Of a stretch of DNA of 64,000 nt, positions 8,444 through 17,171 are shown piece by piece; position 1 is the stretch's first letter, and the number at the start of each line of letters is the position of its first letter. The DNA is from Pseudoalteromonas rubra (GTDB lineage: Bacteria; Pseudomonadota; Gammaproteobacteria; Enterobacterales; Alteromonadaceae): positions 1-64,000 of the forward strand of contig NZ_PNCJ01000014.1 in the NCBI RefSeq assembly GCF_005887115.1, written 5' to 3'. The translations under genes were made by a program, and so were the position numbers. The notes under the pieces are model-generated. The model saw nothing but the letters and a program-made list of their open reading frames with translations. It had not been told where the DNA came from and searched no databases.

Positions 8444-9775
8444 ATGTCTTATCTGAAACGTCATCCGCGTTGGTTACTCGCTTTACAGCTGGGTGTGTTG
8501 TGCATGCTCGCCAGTGTTGCAACCGGACATTATCTGCAAAGCGGGATCAGCGCAACCTGGTTGTTACTGGTGCTGATAATTGCGGTGTGTGGTGGTGCGG
8601 TGTTTTCCTTGTTTGTGCAGCAGCAAAAGCAAAGCACCGCGGTGATCCGGGCATTGGTCAATGGAGACAGCTCATTGCGGCTGAGTCCCAGTCATCCGTT
8701 ACACCAGGAATATGACGAGATCCGCCATACCCTGCAGGCGGCACGCTTTAAAGCTGAGCAACAGGCGCAGTTTTTTCAGGCCTTGTTACTGCATATTGAT
8801 CTGGCTGTACTGGTCTGTGACAGTGAAGGTCAGGTGATAGAGTCTAACCCGGCGGTGTCGCGTTTGCTGGGCAAGCCAATTAGTAGTGTGAGTGAGCTTG
8901 AGCATCTTGGCGAGCTAATCTTAAGCTGTGACACGCATCTCAAAAGCAGTGCGCCCTGGCAGCACGGCGAGCAGCAGGATACGCTGTCAGTACAGATAAG
9001 CGTGGCACAGATCCAGGGGCAGATCCGTAAGGTGATCACCCTGACGTCGATCCACAATGCTTTGATCAACAAGGAACAGCAGGCCTACAAACGCCTGACT
9101 CAGGTGTTGACTCATGAAGTCGCGAATTCCATCACACCTTTGTCGTCGATTGCGCAGTCTTGCCGGGGGTTATTACCGGAGAGTTTGTGTTTTGATGATG
9201 AAGATGACAAAGACGATCTGCTTTTGGCGCTGGATACGCTGGCTGCACGCACCGAACATCTTGGTGAATTTATTACCCGATTCAGAGCAATCAGTAGCTT
9301 ACCGCGGCCCAGTCTGAATGCCACCGCATTGGCACCGATATTAGAGCGGTTAGTGACACTCCATCAGCGCCAGCTGGAGCAAGCAGGGATCCGCTGTGAG
9401 CTTGAGGTCTCAACTCATCTGCTGGTGATGCTGGACGCAGGCCAGGTGGAACAGGTGCTGATCAACCTGTTTACCAATGCAATCCAGGCGATTGAGCAAA
9501 GTCAGGCATTGCAACCTCAAAGTATTGAGGCACCGGTTATCGTGCTTACACTGGCGCAAAACGAGGCGCAGCAAGTGTATGTTGAGATCCAGGATAACGG
9601 GCCAGGCGTTGAGCCTCACGTCATTGACATGATGTTTGTGCCTTTCTTTACGACCAAACAACAGGGCTCGGGCATAGGTCTCAGTCTGTCGCGGCAGATC
9701 ATGGTCAGTCATGGTGGCGATCTTATTTATATCCGCAAGCCTCAGGGGGCGTGCTTTCGCTGTGTGTTTGGATAA
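8444..9775 (+). CDS. Sensor histidine kinase, NtrY-like partner of the sigma-54 regulator
   Basis: A 443-aa membrane kinase. Two N-terminal hydrophobic segments (about residues 10-30 and 35-57) leave only a very short loop outside the membrane. A HAMP-like stretch and a PAS domain (about 110-200) follow, then a dimerisation domain with phospho-acceptor His in LTHEVANSITPL, and an ATPase domain with N box NLFTNAIQAIE, G1 DNGPGV and G2 GSGIGLSL. With almost no periplasmic sensor loop, it may sense within the membrane or through the PAS domain, a style shared with kinases that detect membrane-active compounds. It is co-transcribed with the regulator gene 9 bp upstream. Confidence 0.9.
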   Translation: MSYLKRHPRWLLALQLGVLCMLASVATGHYLQSGISATWLLLVLIIAVCGGAVFSLFVQQQKQSTAVIRALVNGDSSLRLSPSHPLHQEYDEIRHTLQAARFKAEQQAQFFQALLLHIDLAVLVCDSEGQVIESNPAVSRLLGKPISSVSELEHLGELILSCDTHLKSSAPWQHGEQQDTLSVQISVAQIQGQIRKVITLTSIHNALINKEQQAYKRLTQVLTHEVANSITPLSSIAQSCRGLLPESLCFDDEDDKDDLLLALDTLAARTEHLGEFITRFRAISSLPRPSLNATALAPILERLVTLHQRQLEQAGIRCELEVSTHLLVMLDAGQVEQVLINLFTNAIQAIEQSQALQPQSIEAPVIVLTLAQNEAQQVYVEIQDNGPGVEPHVIDMMFVPFFTTKQQGSGIGLSLSRQIMVSHGGDLIYIRKPQGACFRCVFG

Positions 9776-9824
9776 TAGCCATTTTACTCATTTAAGCAAA
9801 TTGGGGTAATCGGTAGAAAAATAA

Positions 9825-9852
9825 CTGACGCAACTTTTACTTGCTGCGTCAG
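9825..9852 (-). terminator. Terminator ending the patatin-TIR-DUF4071 cassette
   Basis: CTGACGCA (9825-9832) pairs with TGCGTCAG (9845-9852). On the minus strand the hairpin is followed by TTATTTTT, a good U-rich tract. It lies about 70 bp after the stop of the DUF4071 gene and closes the three-gene cassette. On the plus strand it has no T-tract. Confidence 0.72.
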
Positions 9853-9922
9853 TGATGCCGAACTAACGTGAACTGGCAGTCCTGAGCTGATTTTATCTTA
9901 CAAAAAAGCGGTGAGCGGTGCG

Positions 9923-11290
9923 CTAGACGTCAAGCACTTTTAGCTGCTCAACCAGTTCCTTCAGCCAGTCCACTTGCTGACCCTGTGCGTGTCGTTTTTG
10001 GTAAATTATGTCGAAATTTTTAGCCGTACTCTTGGGGTTCCAGTTTTCATAGTCACAACTGATCGCGTCATCCAGATGCGCTTGCGCCGCACCGGGGTCG
10101 CTGCCAATCACGGCCAGTTCTGCCAGGGTCATATGGTCCCAGAAGTCGCCACTGCCGGATTCAATTTTTCGCTCTACCGCATAACGTACTACAGGTAAAA
10201 GCTGATCGCGACGGGGATCCGGTGGATCCATGGCTTCCATAAGGGTGACAGCATTGACGCCCGGGTAGGCATCTCGCCAGTCACTGTTAAAGCCATCGAG
10301 ATAACTATTGATAGCTTTCGTTAAAAAGCGTTTTGCCTGAATGTCTTTGCCGGCACTTTGTGCTGCTTGCCAGCGATCTTTGTATACACGCCCGAGAATT
10401 CCAAGGGTTTCACTGGATGGCCCGTAGCGTTTTATCACCGCTTTTAACACCCGCTCTGCTTTGTCGCTGTCGCCATCACGGTTCAGGGCAAAGCCGTATT
10501 GTTCTTGCACCATCACTGTTTGTGCCAGCAGCTCCGGCAGGTGTTCAATCAGATTTATCATGCAATCCCAAGCTTCCACAGCCCGATAAGACAACATCAG
10601 ATCAATCAGTACACCAGGCTCGACCTCGGCCAGATTAGGAAATGTGTGTTGCAATTGTTTAAGCTGCTCTGCGGCCTGTGCTTTGTTACTCAGAGCGCGG
10701 GCTTGTGCAAACTTTTCTTTAAGTGATTCACTGTAGCGGGCCTGATCACGAAAAACGTCTGTTTTACGATGCTGAATATCCGGGTAGTCCTGTAGCAGTT
10801 GAAACAGCGGACTGTCTTTCACATCTTCGTTTGCCTGCGCCCGGCAGTGTTGCAATTGCTGGGCGAGTGCTGCTTTGTTTTGTGCCGGATTAAGCGGCTT
10901 GCCATGGCTATCGAGCTGGTAGGGCAATGCCCGTAAGCTGTTTACATCAAACGGCAAATTGGCACAACTGGTGTCGTCTGATTTTTGCGCAAATAACAAG
11001 GTGGTACTGGCACGGCGATGCGCATGGCGGATCCCCAGCTCGTAAAACACATTGGCATTGGCTGTCGTCAGATCGGCCACCGCATAGTCACACAATAGCA
11101 GGCGCTCATACATGGCCTTATCTATTACCCCACCGTACTTCTCTTCATCCGCGCGGATCGGCTGCATGCCCGCATCTTCAATGGCAGGCTTGATAAGTTG
11201 TTGGTATACCGCATCAAAATCTACCCGGGTACCTTGTTGGGTCGATTTGATGCCAAATGGCATGAGTACAAAACACAGTGCGTTCGACAT
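9923..11290 (-). CDS. DUF4071/ASK-type protein: nucleotide-binding-like N-domain plus TPR-like repeats
   Basis: A 455-aa protein without signal peptide or membrane segments. Residues 4-100 form an alpha/beta domain with FVLMPFG, VADLTTANANVFYELG (E84) and RHA, a pattern of the nucleoside deoxyribosyltransferase/TIR-like fold. The rest is helical with TPR-like spacing and corresponds to the region called DUF4071 or 'MAP3K TRAFs-binding', known from the regulatory half of animal ASK1 (MAP3K5) and from bacterial proteins. A sensor or NAD-type nucleotide-processing role is inference. It is the last gene of the cassette, 46 bp after the TIR gene. In bacterial immunity such domains are found beside TIR, caspase-like and patatin effectors, which fits these neighbours. 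Confidence 0.75.
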   Translation of the reverse strand: MSNALCFVLMPFGIKSTQQGTRVDFDAVYQQLIKPAIEDAGMQPIRADEEKYGGVIDKAMYERLLLCDYAVADLTTANANVFYELGIRHAHRRASTTLLFAQKSDDTSCANLPFDVNSLRALPYQLDSHGKPLNPAQNKAALAQQLQHCRAQANEDVKDSPLFQLLQDYPDIQHRKTDVFRDQARYSESLKEKFAQARALSNKAQAAEQLKQLQHTFPNLAEVEPGVLIDLMLSYRAVEAWDCMINLIEHLPELLAQTVMVQEQYGFALNRDGDSDKAERVLKAVIKRYGPSSETLGILGRVYKDRWQAAQSAGKDIQAKRFLTKAINSYLDGFNSDWRDAYPGVNAVTLMEAMDPPDPRRDQLLPVVRYAVERKIESGSGDFWDHMTLAELAVIGSDPGAAQAHLDDAISCDYENWNPKSTAKNFDIIYQKRHAQGQQVDWLKELVEQLKVLDV

Positions 11291-11336
11291 AAAGTGCTGT
11301 CCTTTTTAAGCTGTTAATGTGGCGCGTTTGGCTTGC

Positions 11337-12182
11337 TTATTTGTTGTTATTGGGGATATTTTTAATGACTTCAAGCAGGGCCTGATTATTACCAGCTTCT
11401 TCCCAGAAATAAACCGGGTGGTCAGTTTGTTGAGTGAAGCCAAGGTGATACCAACATTCATATTGTTCTTGTGTGAACAACTCAGGTTTTATTTCAATGA
11501 GCTGTTTAAACGTACGCGGTGGTGGCTGTGTCTCCACGGAGAGTAATTTATCGTCTTTAGGGATCACAATAATACAGGGGAGTCCGTTGACCTGTTGGTA
11601 CTCTTTATTGACCCAGGTTGATTTGAGTGAGCGCTCGCTCAACACCAGTAATACCCCGTGAGCACGTTGCAGGCCATCCACAATGGCATCCGAGATATTT
11701 TCCTGATAGGCAATGGCAAATTCACAGAGCCAGCTATTGACCTGCACCGAGGCTAGCGCTTCACACAGTGCAACACAAAGTGCCTGATCCTGGCTGTTAT
11801 GGGAGATAAACCATGTTGGCGCATCGTCAGGGAGTGCCTGGCAGGTTGCAAGTGGCGACAGTGGCTGTGTTTGTAATTCATAGGAGGGGACTGCTTTTTC
11901 TCCAACCACCTTGATATGCCCCCAGAGCATTTCCAGCGTTCTGGGGCTTGGGTACCAGCACCAGCGCAACTTTCTGCCTTCCTGGCTCGCATGTTCGCGC
12001 AGCAGGGTATTGATCTGTGCTGTCAGTTGCGCTTCTGTCAAAGCAGGCCATTCAGATAGGAGCACTCTGGCTAGAGCTGAGGCACTCATCCAGCACTTGG
12101 GGCGGGCTTTGCCCTGCAACTCGTGAATGATCTGTTCGAGTAATCGTGCAGATTGCTCTTTAGTTAGGGGGGGCATGTTCAT
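11337..12182 (-). CDS. TIR-domain protein with helical N-terminal domain
   Basis: A 281-aa soluble protein. Residues 1-95 form a helical, possibly winged-helix, domain that I cannot place in a family. The TIR domain spans about 122-215: box 1 is WFISHNSQD (124-132), the middle has NSWLCEFAI, and the SLKSTWVNKEY segment provides E194 at the place of the catalytic glutamate of NAD-cleaving TIR domains. The C-terminal 65 residues resemble extensions seen in other bacterial TIR proteins. Bacterial TIR domains degrade NAD or make cyclic ADP-ribose-type signals; which one applies here is not visible. The start codon overlaps the patatin stop by four bases (ATGA), so the two proteins are translationally coupled and probably made in fixed ratio. 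Confidence 0.85.
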   Translation of the reverse strand: MNMPPLTKEQSARLLEQIIHELQGKARPKCWMSASALARVLLSEWPALTEAQLTAQINTLLREHASQEGRKLRWCWYPSPRTLEMLWGHIKVVGEKAVPSYELQTQPLSPLATCQALPDDAPTWFISHNSQDQALCVALCEALASVQVNSWLCEFAIAYQENISDAIVDGLQRAHGVLLVLSERSLKSTWVNKEYQQVNGLPCIIVIPKDDKLLSVETQPPPRTFKQLIEIKPELFTQEQYECWYHLGFTQQTDHPVYFWEEAGNNQALLEVIKNIPNNNK

Positions 12183-14785
12183 TGTGTACTATCCTTGTCA
12201 CGCGGCCTGTCACGACCCTTACGTAAAAATACTCTATCAAACACCAATAAATGAAGTATTGTCAGTGCTGTGGTCCCCAGGACGCCTGTGAGTATAGCGT
12301 AAAACAGAAAGCTTGCTGCGTCTTTCAAAGACGACAACCAGCTAGGTTGCCATTCTTTCACCCAGTTGAACAGGGTAGGAAAGCTTAGTAATGCTATACA
12401 CAGTGGGAATACGAATACGAACGTGTACTTTAAGGGCTTGCTCAGATACCAGGCTTTAAAAAAGAGTTTGCTGCCAACCTTCAGTTGTTTGAGTAACGCG
12501 GGCTTTGGTTCAGGTTGGACCATATCTTTGGCAATACAGCTGGCCTTGAAGCGCCACTTGTTGGGGTTATCTGTGGGGGTTGTGGATTGCTTAAAATGCG
12601 TTCGGGTCATGCAATATCCACTGTACATCAGGGCAAAGGCTTCATTGTCGCTAAATGAATCCAGATCGGTTCTCAAACTGGCAATGGCCTGCTGGTAGTC
12701 CCTCTGAATGCCATACTCGGTCGCCGTGGTTGGCGTTTGTGCAGGTGAGGAAGAGGGCGCACCAATCCAGTCTTTATCTGTGCTACACAGGTCTTGTTTC
12801 AGATGGATGTACATCAGGCTGTTGAGTTGTCCCGATTGAGTACGGGCTTTTAACTCTCTGTGTTGGGCGGATCTTAGCCGGGCCTGAAGGATTTCACTGG
12901 TGCGCATGGTTGTAGCAAAGCGCCCCTGTGAGGGTTGCGTGTGTGCTTCCAGCTGGCCACTCGCATCACTGGTGAGTATGCTGTCACAGTCTTGCTCGAG
13001 CAGGCTGGCGGTTCCCTGATTGTCAAACACGCCGCCGTCTACCAGTGTAACCTGCTCTCCCTCGTACAAAGTTTGCAGTTGCAAAGGGGGAAAGAGTCCG
13101 GGCACACAGGAAGACGCAGCCACCGCATCGCCTATAGTCACCCGTAAATTGGGATTGGACGTGTCATAATACATGCGTCGTAAACGGTAGTTGGTATCGT
13201 GCCTTTGGTCTATTACCTCAGGCGGCTCTCCCATCCAGGTAGCGGTAAACTGCCAGTTATGGCCTGTATTAACCGTTGTGGCATTGATCACCAGTACCGG
13301 TACCTTAGCACTGCGCTGCCAGTTGCCTTGCTGTGGGTGAAAGTCCATGTCCTGTTGCTTCTCAGCAACGCATGGATAAATAGGCAGTTGATCCATAAAC
13401 GTTGGCAAAGGTTTGTCAGTGTCTAATCTGCTATATAACTCCTGAACATAAAGCTCGCCGATGCGTTTGGTGAGAGAGTAAGTGCCTTTGAATGCCATTT
13501 TGAGTAACGACAACGGGTTCCTTAGCGCCCGGGTGCGAATATTACGCTGCACGCCGCGAAGAAAGTCCGTTTCTATCTGATTGACCAGCTTGATGTAGTC
13601 CTGTTGGCTGATCTGCTTATCCGGCTTGCTTTCAAGCAATGCCTTGAGCGCCAGATAATAATGCATACCTATGATTGAGCCCCCCGATACACAGGAGATG
13701 ACTTCGATATGGCGAAGCTGATCTTGTTCAGCCAGTGCGGCCAGCACACCAATATGATAAAGAGATGCTCTAAATCCACCACCGGACAGGGCCAGGCCTG
13801 TTTTCCCTTGCATAATAGCAGTCACTTGCGGCATAGGCTCAGTAGGAGTATCTGCTGTGGCTGGATTAAAAAATAATGCAATCAGACGTAGCTCAGATTG
13901 GGAAAGGTCATGCATTTGCTGCTCTGATTGCGCCACAGTGCGGTTTTGCTGTCTGACTATTTTGCCATTTTTACGCAGGTGAAGAAGCCTGGCAAATTGC
14001 TTAGCCGCGGATTCCCTTTGCCAACTTTGCATCGCTTCCAGGTTGATGGCTTTTTGCAGCTGGGTATAGGCTTTGTCATAGTCTCCCAACCCCAGATAGG
14101 CCTCAGCAAGGGTCACCAAGAACCACCAGTTTTGGGATTGCTCATTATAATCTATGATCGGATAGCCGTGCACTTGCTTACCGTCAACCAGGTGGGCAAT
14201 GATCTCCTTTCGTACTTGGGTTGCCATATCGCCGTCAGAAGCGTGCCGAGCGTCCGTCGCAATGGGGCTTTGCGCTATCAATGCCAGTTGATCCAATACA
14301 TACGCAAAATTAATTGCACAATAACCCTTATCCGACCAGCCTTTGGCTGCGCTAAGCTGGTAGCCTTGCTGGTAATAGGCGCGGGCATGTGCTAACTGGC
14401 TGACATCATTGTCTCGTTCAAATATCCGTTTGTGAATGGCGCCGGCAATGCCCAGTGTTTCACTGTTATCGCTGCTGTCAGGGGGGTCTATTTCAGTCAG
14501 TAAATCCCGAGCTTGCTCAAGGCGGATAGAGCGGTTGAGGGTTTTATCTTTATAGGTGGCGATAACCTGCTTCTGGCCCAGCGTAAGTTGTTGCTCTGGC
14601 GTAAAAGTGTGTGGTTCATTCAGGGCATATGAGAGTAGCAGGCGTGCCTGATCAAACAGGTGCTTATTGGTCAGTTTATCGTGCAGTTGTTTTAGCGGTT
14701 CAAAGCCTGGGAGCTCAGCCTGGCCTTTAAGTATCTGGTCAACGTCTTGTTTCAGTGCTGCGATCTGAGAGTGGGAATCAGGCAT
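12179..14785 (-). CDS. Patatin-like phospholipase with TPR-like N-region and C-terminal membrane anchor
   Basis: An 868-aa protein. Residues 1-300 are helical with TPR-like pairs (for example near 220-260). The patatin domain begins near 328 with the oxyanion loop GGGFRAS (335-341). The nucleophile is S367 in CVSGG, where patatins usually read GxSxG. The catalytic aspartate is D583 in DGGVFDN. Two hydrophobic segments (about 788-803 and 826-849) near the C-terminus should tether the enzyme to the inner membrane, placing the lipase against its substrate. It is the first gene of the cassette, with the ribosome binding site AGGA 7 nt before the ATG. Patatins act as membrane-destroying effectors in CBASS defence (CapV), but no cyclase gene is near. 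A toxin or defence role is therefore inferred from the TIR and DUF4071 partners. Confidence 0.85.
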   Translation of the reverse strand: MPDSHSQIAALKQDVDQILKGQAELPGFEPLKQLHDKLTNKHLFDQARLLLSYALNEPHTFTPEQQLTLGQKQVIATYKDKTLNRSIRLEQARDLLTEIDPPDSSDNSETLGIAGAIHKRIFERDNDVSQLAHARAYYQQGYQLSAAKGWSDKGYCAINFAYVLDQLALIAQSPIATDARHASDGDMATQVRKEIIAHLVDGKQVHGYPIIDYNEQSQNWWFLVTLAEAYLGLGDYDKAYTQLQKAINLEAMQSWQRESAAKQFARLLHLRKNGKIVRQQNRTVAQSEQQMHDLSQSELRLIALFFNPATADTPTEPMPQVTAIMQGKTGLALSGGGFRASLYHIGVLAALAEQDQLRHIEVISCVSGGSIIGMHYYLALKALLESKPDKQISQQDYIKLVNQIETDFLRGVQRNIRTRALRNPLSLLKMAFKGTYSLTKRIGELYVQELYSRLDTDKPLPTFMDQLPIYPCVAEKQQDMDFHPQQGNWQRSAKVPVLVINATTVNTGHNWQFTATWMGEPPEVIDQRHDTNYRLRRMYYDTSNPNLRVTIGDAVAASSCVPGLFPPLQLQTLYEGEQVTLVDGGVFDNQGTASLLEQDCDSILTSDASGQLEAHTQPSQGRFATTMRTSEILQARLRSAQHRELKARTQSGQLNSLMYIHLKQDLCSTDKDWIGAPSSSPAQTPTTATEYGIQRDYQQAIASLRTDLDSFSDNEAFALMYSGYCMTRTHFKQSTTPTDNPNKWRFKASCIAKDMVQPEPKPALLKQLKVGSKLFFKAWYLSKPLKYTFVFVFPLCIALLSFPTLFNWVKEWQPSWLSSLKDAASFLFYAILTGVLGTTALTILHLLVFDRVFLRKGRDRPRDKDSTQ

Positions 14786-14825
14786 TGGTTATTCCTTTTA
14801 GTTTTTAAGCCATTGCGACTCATAA

Positions 14826-14834
14826 ACTATACCA
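14826..14834 (-). promoter_or_regulatory. Extended -10 promoter of the patatin-TIR-DUF4071 operon
   Basis: Read on the minus strand the sequence is TGGTATAGT, an extended -10 element (TGn plus TATAGT), 40 bp upstream of the patatin start. No good -35 box is seen at the matching distance, which is common for extended -10 promoters. It lies between an upstream terminator and the first gene, so the cassette can be transcribed independently. Confidence 0.5.
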
Positions 14835-14888
14835 TATGCGTTACTTTTAGGGATAAAGCAGCTGCGTTCGCTTTCAGGGGGATAGATG

Positions 14889-14912
14889 AAAAGCCAGGTT
14901 GTCCTGGCTTTA
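14889..14912 (-). terminator. Terminator upstream of the cassette
   Basis: AAAGCCAGG (14890-14898) pairs perfectly with CCTGGCTTT (14903-14911) over a TTGT loop. T-runs lie on both sides, so it works in either direction. On the minus strand it ends transcription of the small secreted-protein gene at 15034 and insulates the patatin operon from it. Confidence 0.8.
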
Positions 14913-15033
14913 ATTCAGCGGCCTTGATGGGCAATCACGGTTGGTTTTGATTAAGCGTGCAAGTACAACGTAGCCTTTGCTGGCTATCACGTTGGGCAAA
15001 GTACAGCGCGCTTACCGCAGGCCTGGGCTGAAA

Positions 15034-15453
15034 TTAGTCACCCGGGCAATTGTTGTTACGGATACATTCTTTGTCCATATCATCTACCCAGACGGTTTTC
15101 AATTCACAATTCGCCGGGTCGTCTACCCACTTCACTTCGGTGTAACTGAGGTCGGTGATACCGGTCAGCGATAAGTACCCGGAGTAACTCACTCCTCGCT
15201 CGTAGTGGTTTCCAATGAAAGTTTGACTGCTACAGTTTCTGCCATTGACGTATTGGCCAATGCTGGTGTGAATTGAATCAGAATGGTTAATTGTGCTCAG
15301 CAAGGTGCCGCTGTAGGTACATTGATAGGCGATATGATTGACTGTGACCTTTTTCTTGGGACATACCAGGATCTCAGTCCAGTAGGCACTGGCGGGGGCT
15401 GAGTAGGCCAGAACACTGGCAAGTGCAACACTCAGTGCTTTAAGTGATTTCAT
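15034..15453 (-). CDS. Small secreted protein with six cysteines, unknown family
   Basis: A 139-aa precursor that I do not recognise. The start is placed at the internal ATG because AGGAAGGA sits 7-8 nt upstream and the reading then opens with a clean signal peptide (MKSLKALSVALAS to PASA). The mature part of about 115 residues holds six cysteines, enough for three disulfides, and is rich in Tyr, Ser and Thr, with an acidic tail ending NNNCPGD. There are no membrane segments beyond the signal. It is a single gene with its own terminator downstream and the secreted lipase gene upstream. An exported enzyme inhibitor, toxin or surface protein would fit, but nothing in the sequence decides it. 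Confidence 0.7.
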   Translation of the reverse strand: MKSLKALSVALASVLAYSAPASAYWTEILVCPKKKVTVNHIAYQCTYSGTLLSTINHSDSIHTSIGQYVNGRNCSSQTFIGNHYERGVSYSGYLSLTGITDLSYTEVKWVDDPANCELKTVWVDDMDKECIRNNNCPGD

Positions 15454-15608
15454 ATGATGTTCCTTCCTATTGTTACTGTAAGGGTGATGTCTCAGCCGAT
15501 TTATGGTTTTGGATATGTTCGGCGATGACAGAGTCAATATAGCAATGGGAAGTCAGGGAGTGGCCTACCCGCCCGGGGAGGTCGTTTGCACAGTGGAATA
15601 ATGGTGTA

Positions 15609-15635
15609 AAGGCAGAACACTGGGTGCTCTGCCTT
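15609..15635 (-). terminator. Terminator after the secreted lipase gene
   Basis: AAGGCAGA (15609-15616) pairs with TCTGCCTT (15628-15635), with CAC/GTG pairing extending the stem after one mismatch. On the minus strand it is followed by TTTACACC, a short T-tract. It lies about 90 bp after the lipase stop codon. Confidence 0.5.
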
Positions 15636-15722
15636 ATTCGTATTCAGTTTGACACGCTGTATATCACCATACTAAGTCCGAAGCTTAAGCAAATTAGGTC
15701 AACACAGCGTATCGCTCTGAAG

Positions 15723-17171
15723 TTAGTTTTGATATCTGTTTAACCAATCCAGGATTTTTCGTGCCTTGGTGTAGGTCAGAGTCATATGTTGTTCGTTGTA
15801 GCTTGGGTAAGCCGCAACTTCATCCCAGTTGTTGGCGCTGCCAGCAAGTGCAGAGAGAGTTGAAACAAACGAGTGCTGTTGCCCAAGAGTTACATAGGAA
15901 GTGATTGGGTGTGGTTGATCTTCGATGAGATCAGAGAATACCTGGTAGAAATCAGCATAGCCCCCTGCCACATTGTCGACACTTGGCTGAGTATAGACTT
16001 TGAAGTATTTGCTGCCACCCAGATACCATGGGCGGTGCAGTTTAAAGTGTGAGGTCATTTTTGAACTCGGTGCACCCTGTGTTCGGCTTTGCGCGCCGTT
16101 AGTGATAGCCAGAGTGGGTACTGTCTGAACGTGCCCTAAGCTTGCCAGTTTGGATAGCAGAGCGCTTCGTTCACTTGAGCCTGATGGCGTGTTGATAATC
16201 AGCTCTTTAAAGGTTTTGGTTTCCAGTCGGTCTTTAATCGCTCGAAGCTTTTTACGTGCAGAGCTGCACTTAGGTATTTCACCACAGGCAACAACGTCGA
16301 CTTTATCAAGTAAGCGGTTTGTGTTGTCTAATATGGAGCGTGGGAAGTTTGCACCATAGTGGGGAGCATCGAATGAAATAAAGGTCGCAACCTTGTTCAG
16401 AGACCCTGTTTTTTCGATTTCACGCAGTGCAAAACGAGTAACAACCCCACCCATAGACAGGCCTACGAAAGAGGTTGAAGAGATACCGGGTTTGGTGTTG
16501 ATAATGTCGAGTAATCTTTTCACACCATCAGCATTGAACTCGATACCATTGTCCTGATTTCTGTAGCGATACAAGATCACGTCATATCCCTGCCTTCTAA
16601 GGCTACTCATCAGGCCACCCTGATTTACGTCTTCGTAAAATGCTTGTTTGGTGTAAGCCGAACCTTCAACATCTACGTGGTAGGGCTGAACGACAACGAC
16701 TGGTTTATCCAGCACATTGTCATTACCCATATAGACATCAGCGGTACCATAGAAATGCCTTGGGTATTCGGTCCACAGACGGCAGGTGCGCTGCGGTGCA
16801 GCCACAAACCCTTCCGCAGCGGGCTGAGTGTTTAGGGCCTGTGTTTCATTGCCCATGATCTCTGGTAAATCAACACCGCGTGGGTCCTCGCCATCCCACC
16901 ATTCACAAACACGGACAGTTTCGAGAGATTGCACATACCAGGTGTTACCGTAGCTACTACTTGTAGTAACCATGTTCTGCGCAAAGCCTGGCTTTAATGG
17001 AGTCACCAGGCGTTCAGCGGTTGTTTTGTGGTTACTGTGCTCGCTGCCAAACAGTGAAATGGTATGAGATGCGTCGATTACCAGACCATATTCATCCACC
17101 TGCTGACTTTGAGCCAGTGCCGTATGTGCCGAGAGGGCCAGTATGGCCATAGAGAGCGTTTTTATTTTCAT
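15723..17171 (-). CDS. Secreted alpha/beta-hydrolase, triacylglycerol-lipase-like
   Basis: A 482-aa precursor with a signal peptide (about residues 1-20, ending ALAQS). The catalytic domain carries the nucleophile elbow GLSMGG (S239) with the preceding strand VILYRYRN, the order found in lipase and PGAP1-like esterase families. H and D residues of the triad should lie in the C-terminal half; GQQHSF is one candidate for the histidine. The N-terminal 130 residues, with two cysteines, are not recognised. Its ribosome binding site AGGA sits 9 nt before the ATG. The gene is monocistronic with long non-coding DNA upstream. It probably acts outside the cell on lipids or esters. Confidence 0.8.
   Translation of the reverse strand: MKIKTLSMAILALSAHTALAQSQQVDEYGLVIDASHTISLFGSEHSNHKTTAERLVTPLKPGFAQNMVTTSSSYGNTWYVQSLETVRVCEWWDGEDPRGVDLPEIMGNETQALNTQPAAEGFVAAPQRTCRLWTEYPRHFYGTADVYMGNDNVLDKPVVVVQPYHVDVEGSAYTKQAFYEDVNQGGLMSSLRRQGYDVILYRYRNQDNGIEFNADGVKRLLDIINTKPGISSTSFVGLSMGGVVTRFALREIEKTGSLNKVATFISFDAPHYGANFPRSILDNTNRLLDKVDVVACGEIPKCSSARKKLRAIKDRLETKTFKELIINTPSGSSERSALLSKLASLGHVQTVPTLAITNGAQSRTQGAPSSKMTSHFKLHRPWYLGGSKYFKVYTQPSVDNVAGGYADFYQVFSDLIEDQPHPITSYVTLGQQHSFVSTLSALAGSANNWDEVAAYPSYNEQHMTLTYTKARKILDWLNRYQN

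Noticed and set aside
12179-14785. CBASS operon based on the patatin gene
   Set aside because: No CD-NTase (cGAS-like) gene or associated E1/E2/JAB genes lie next to it; partners are TIR and DUF4071 instead.
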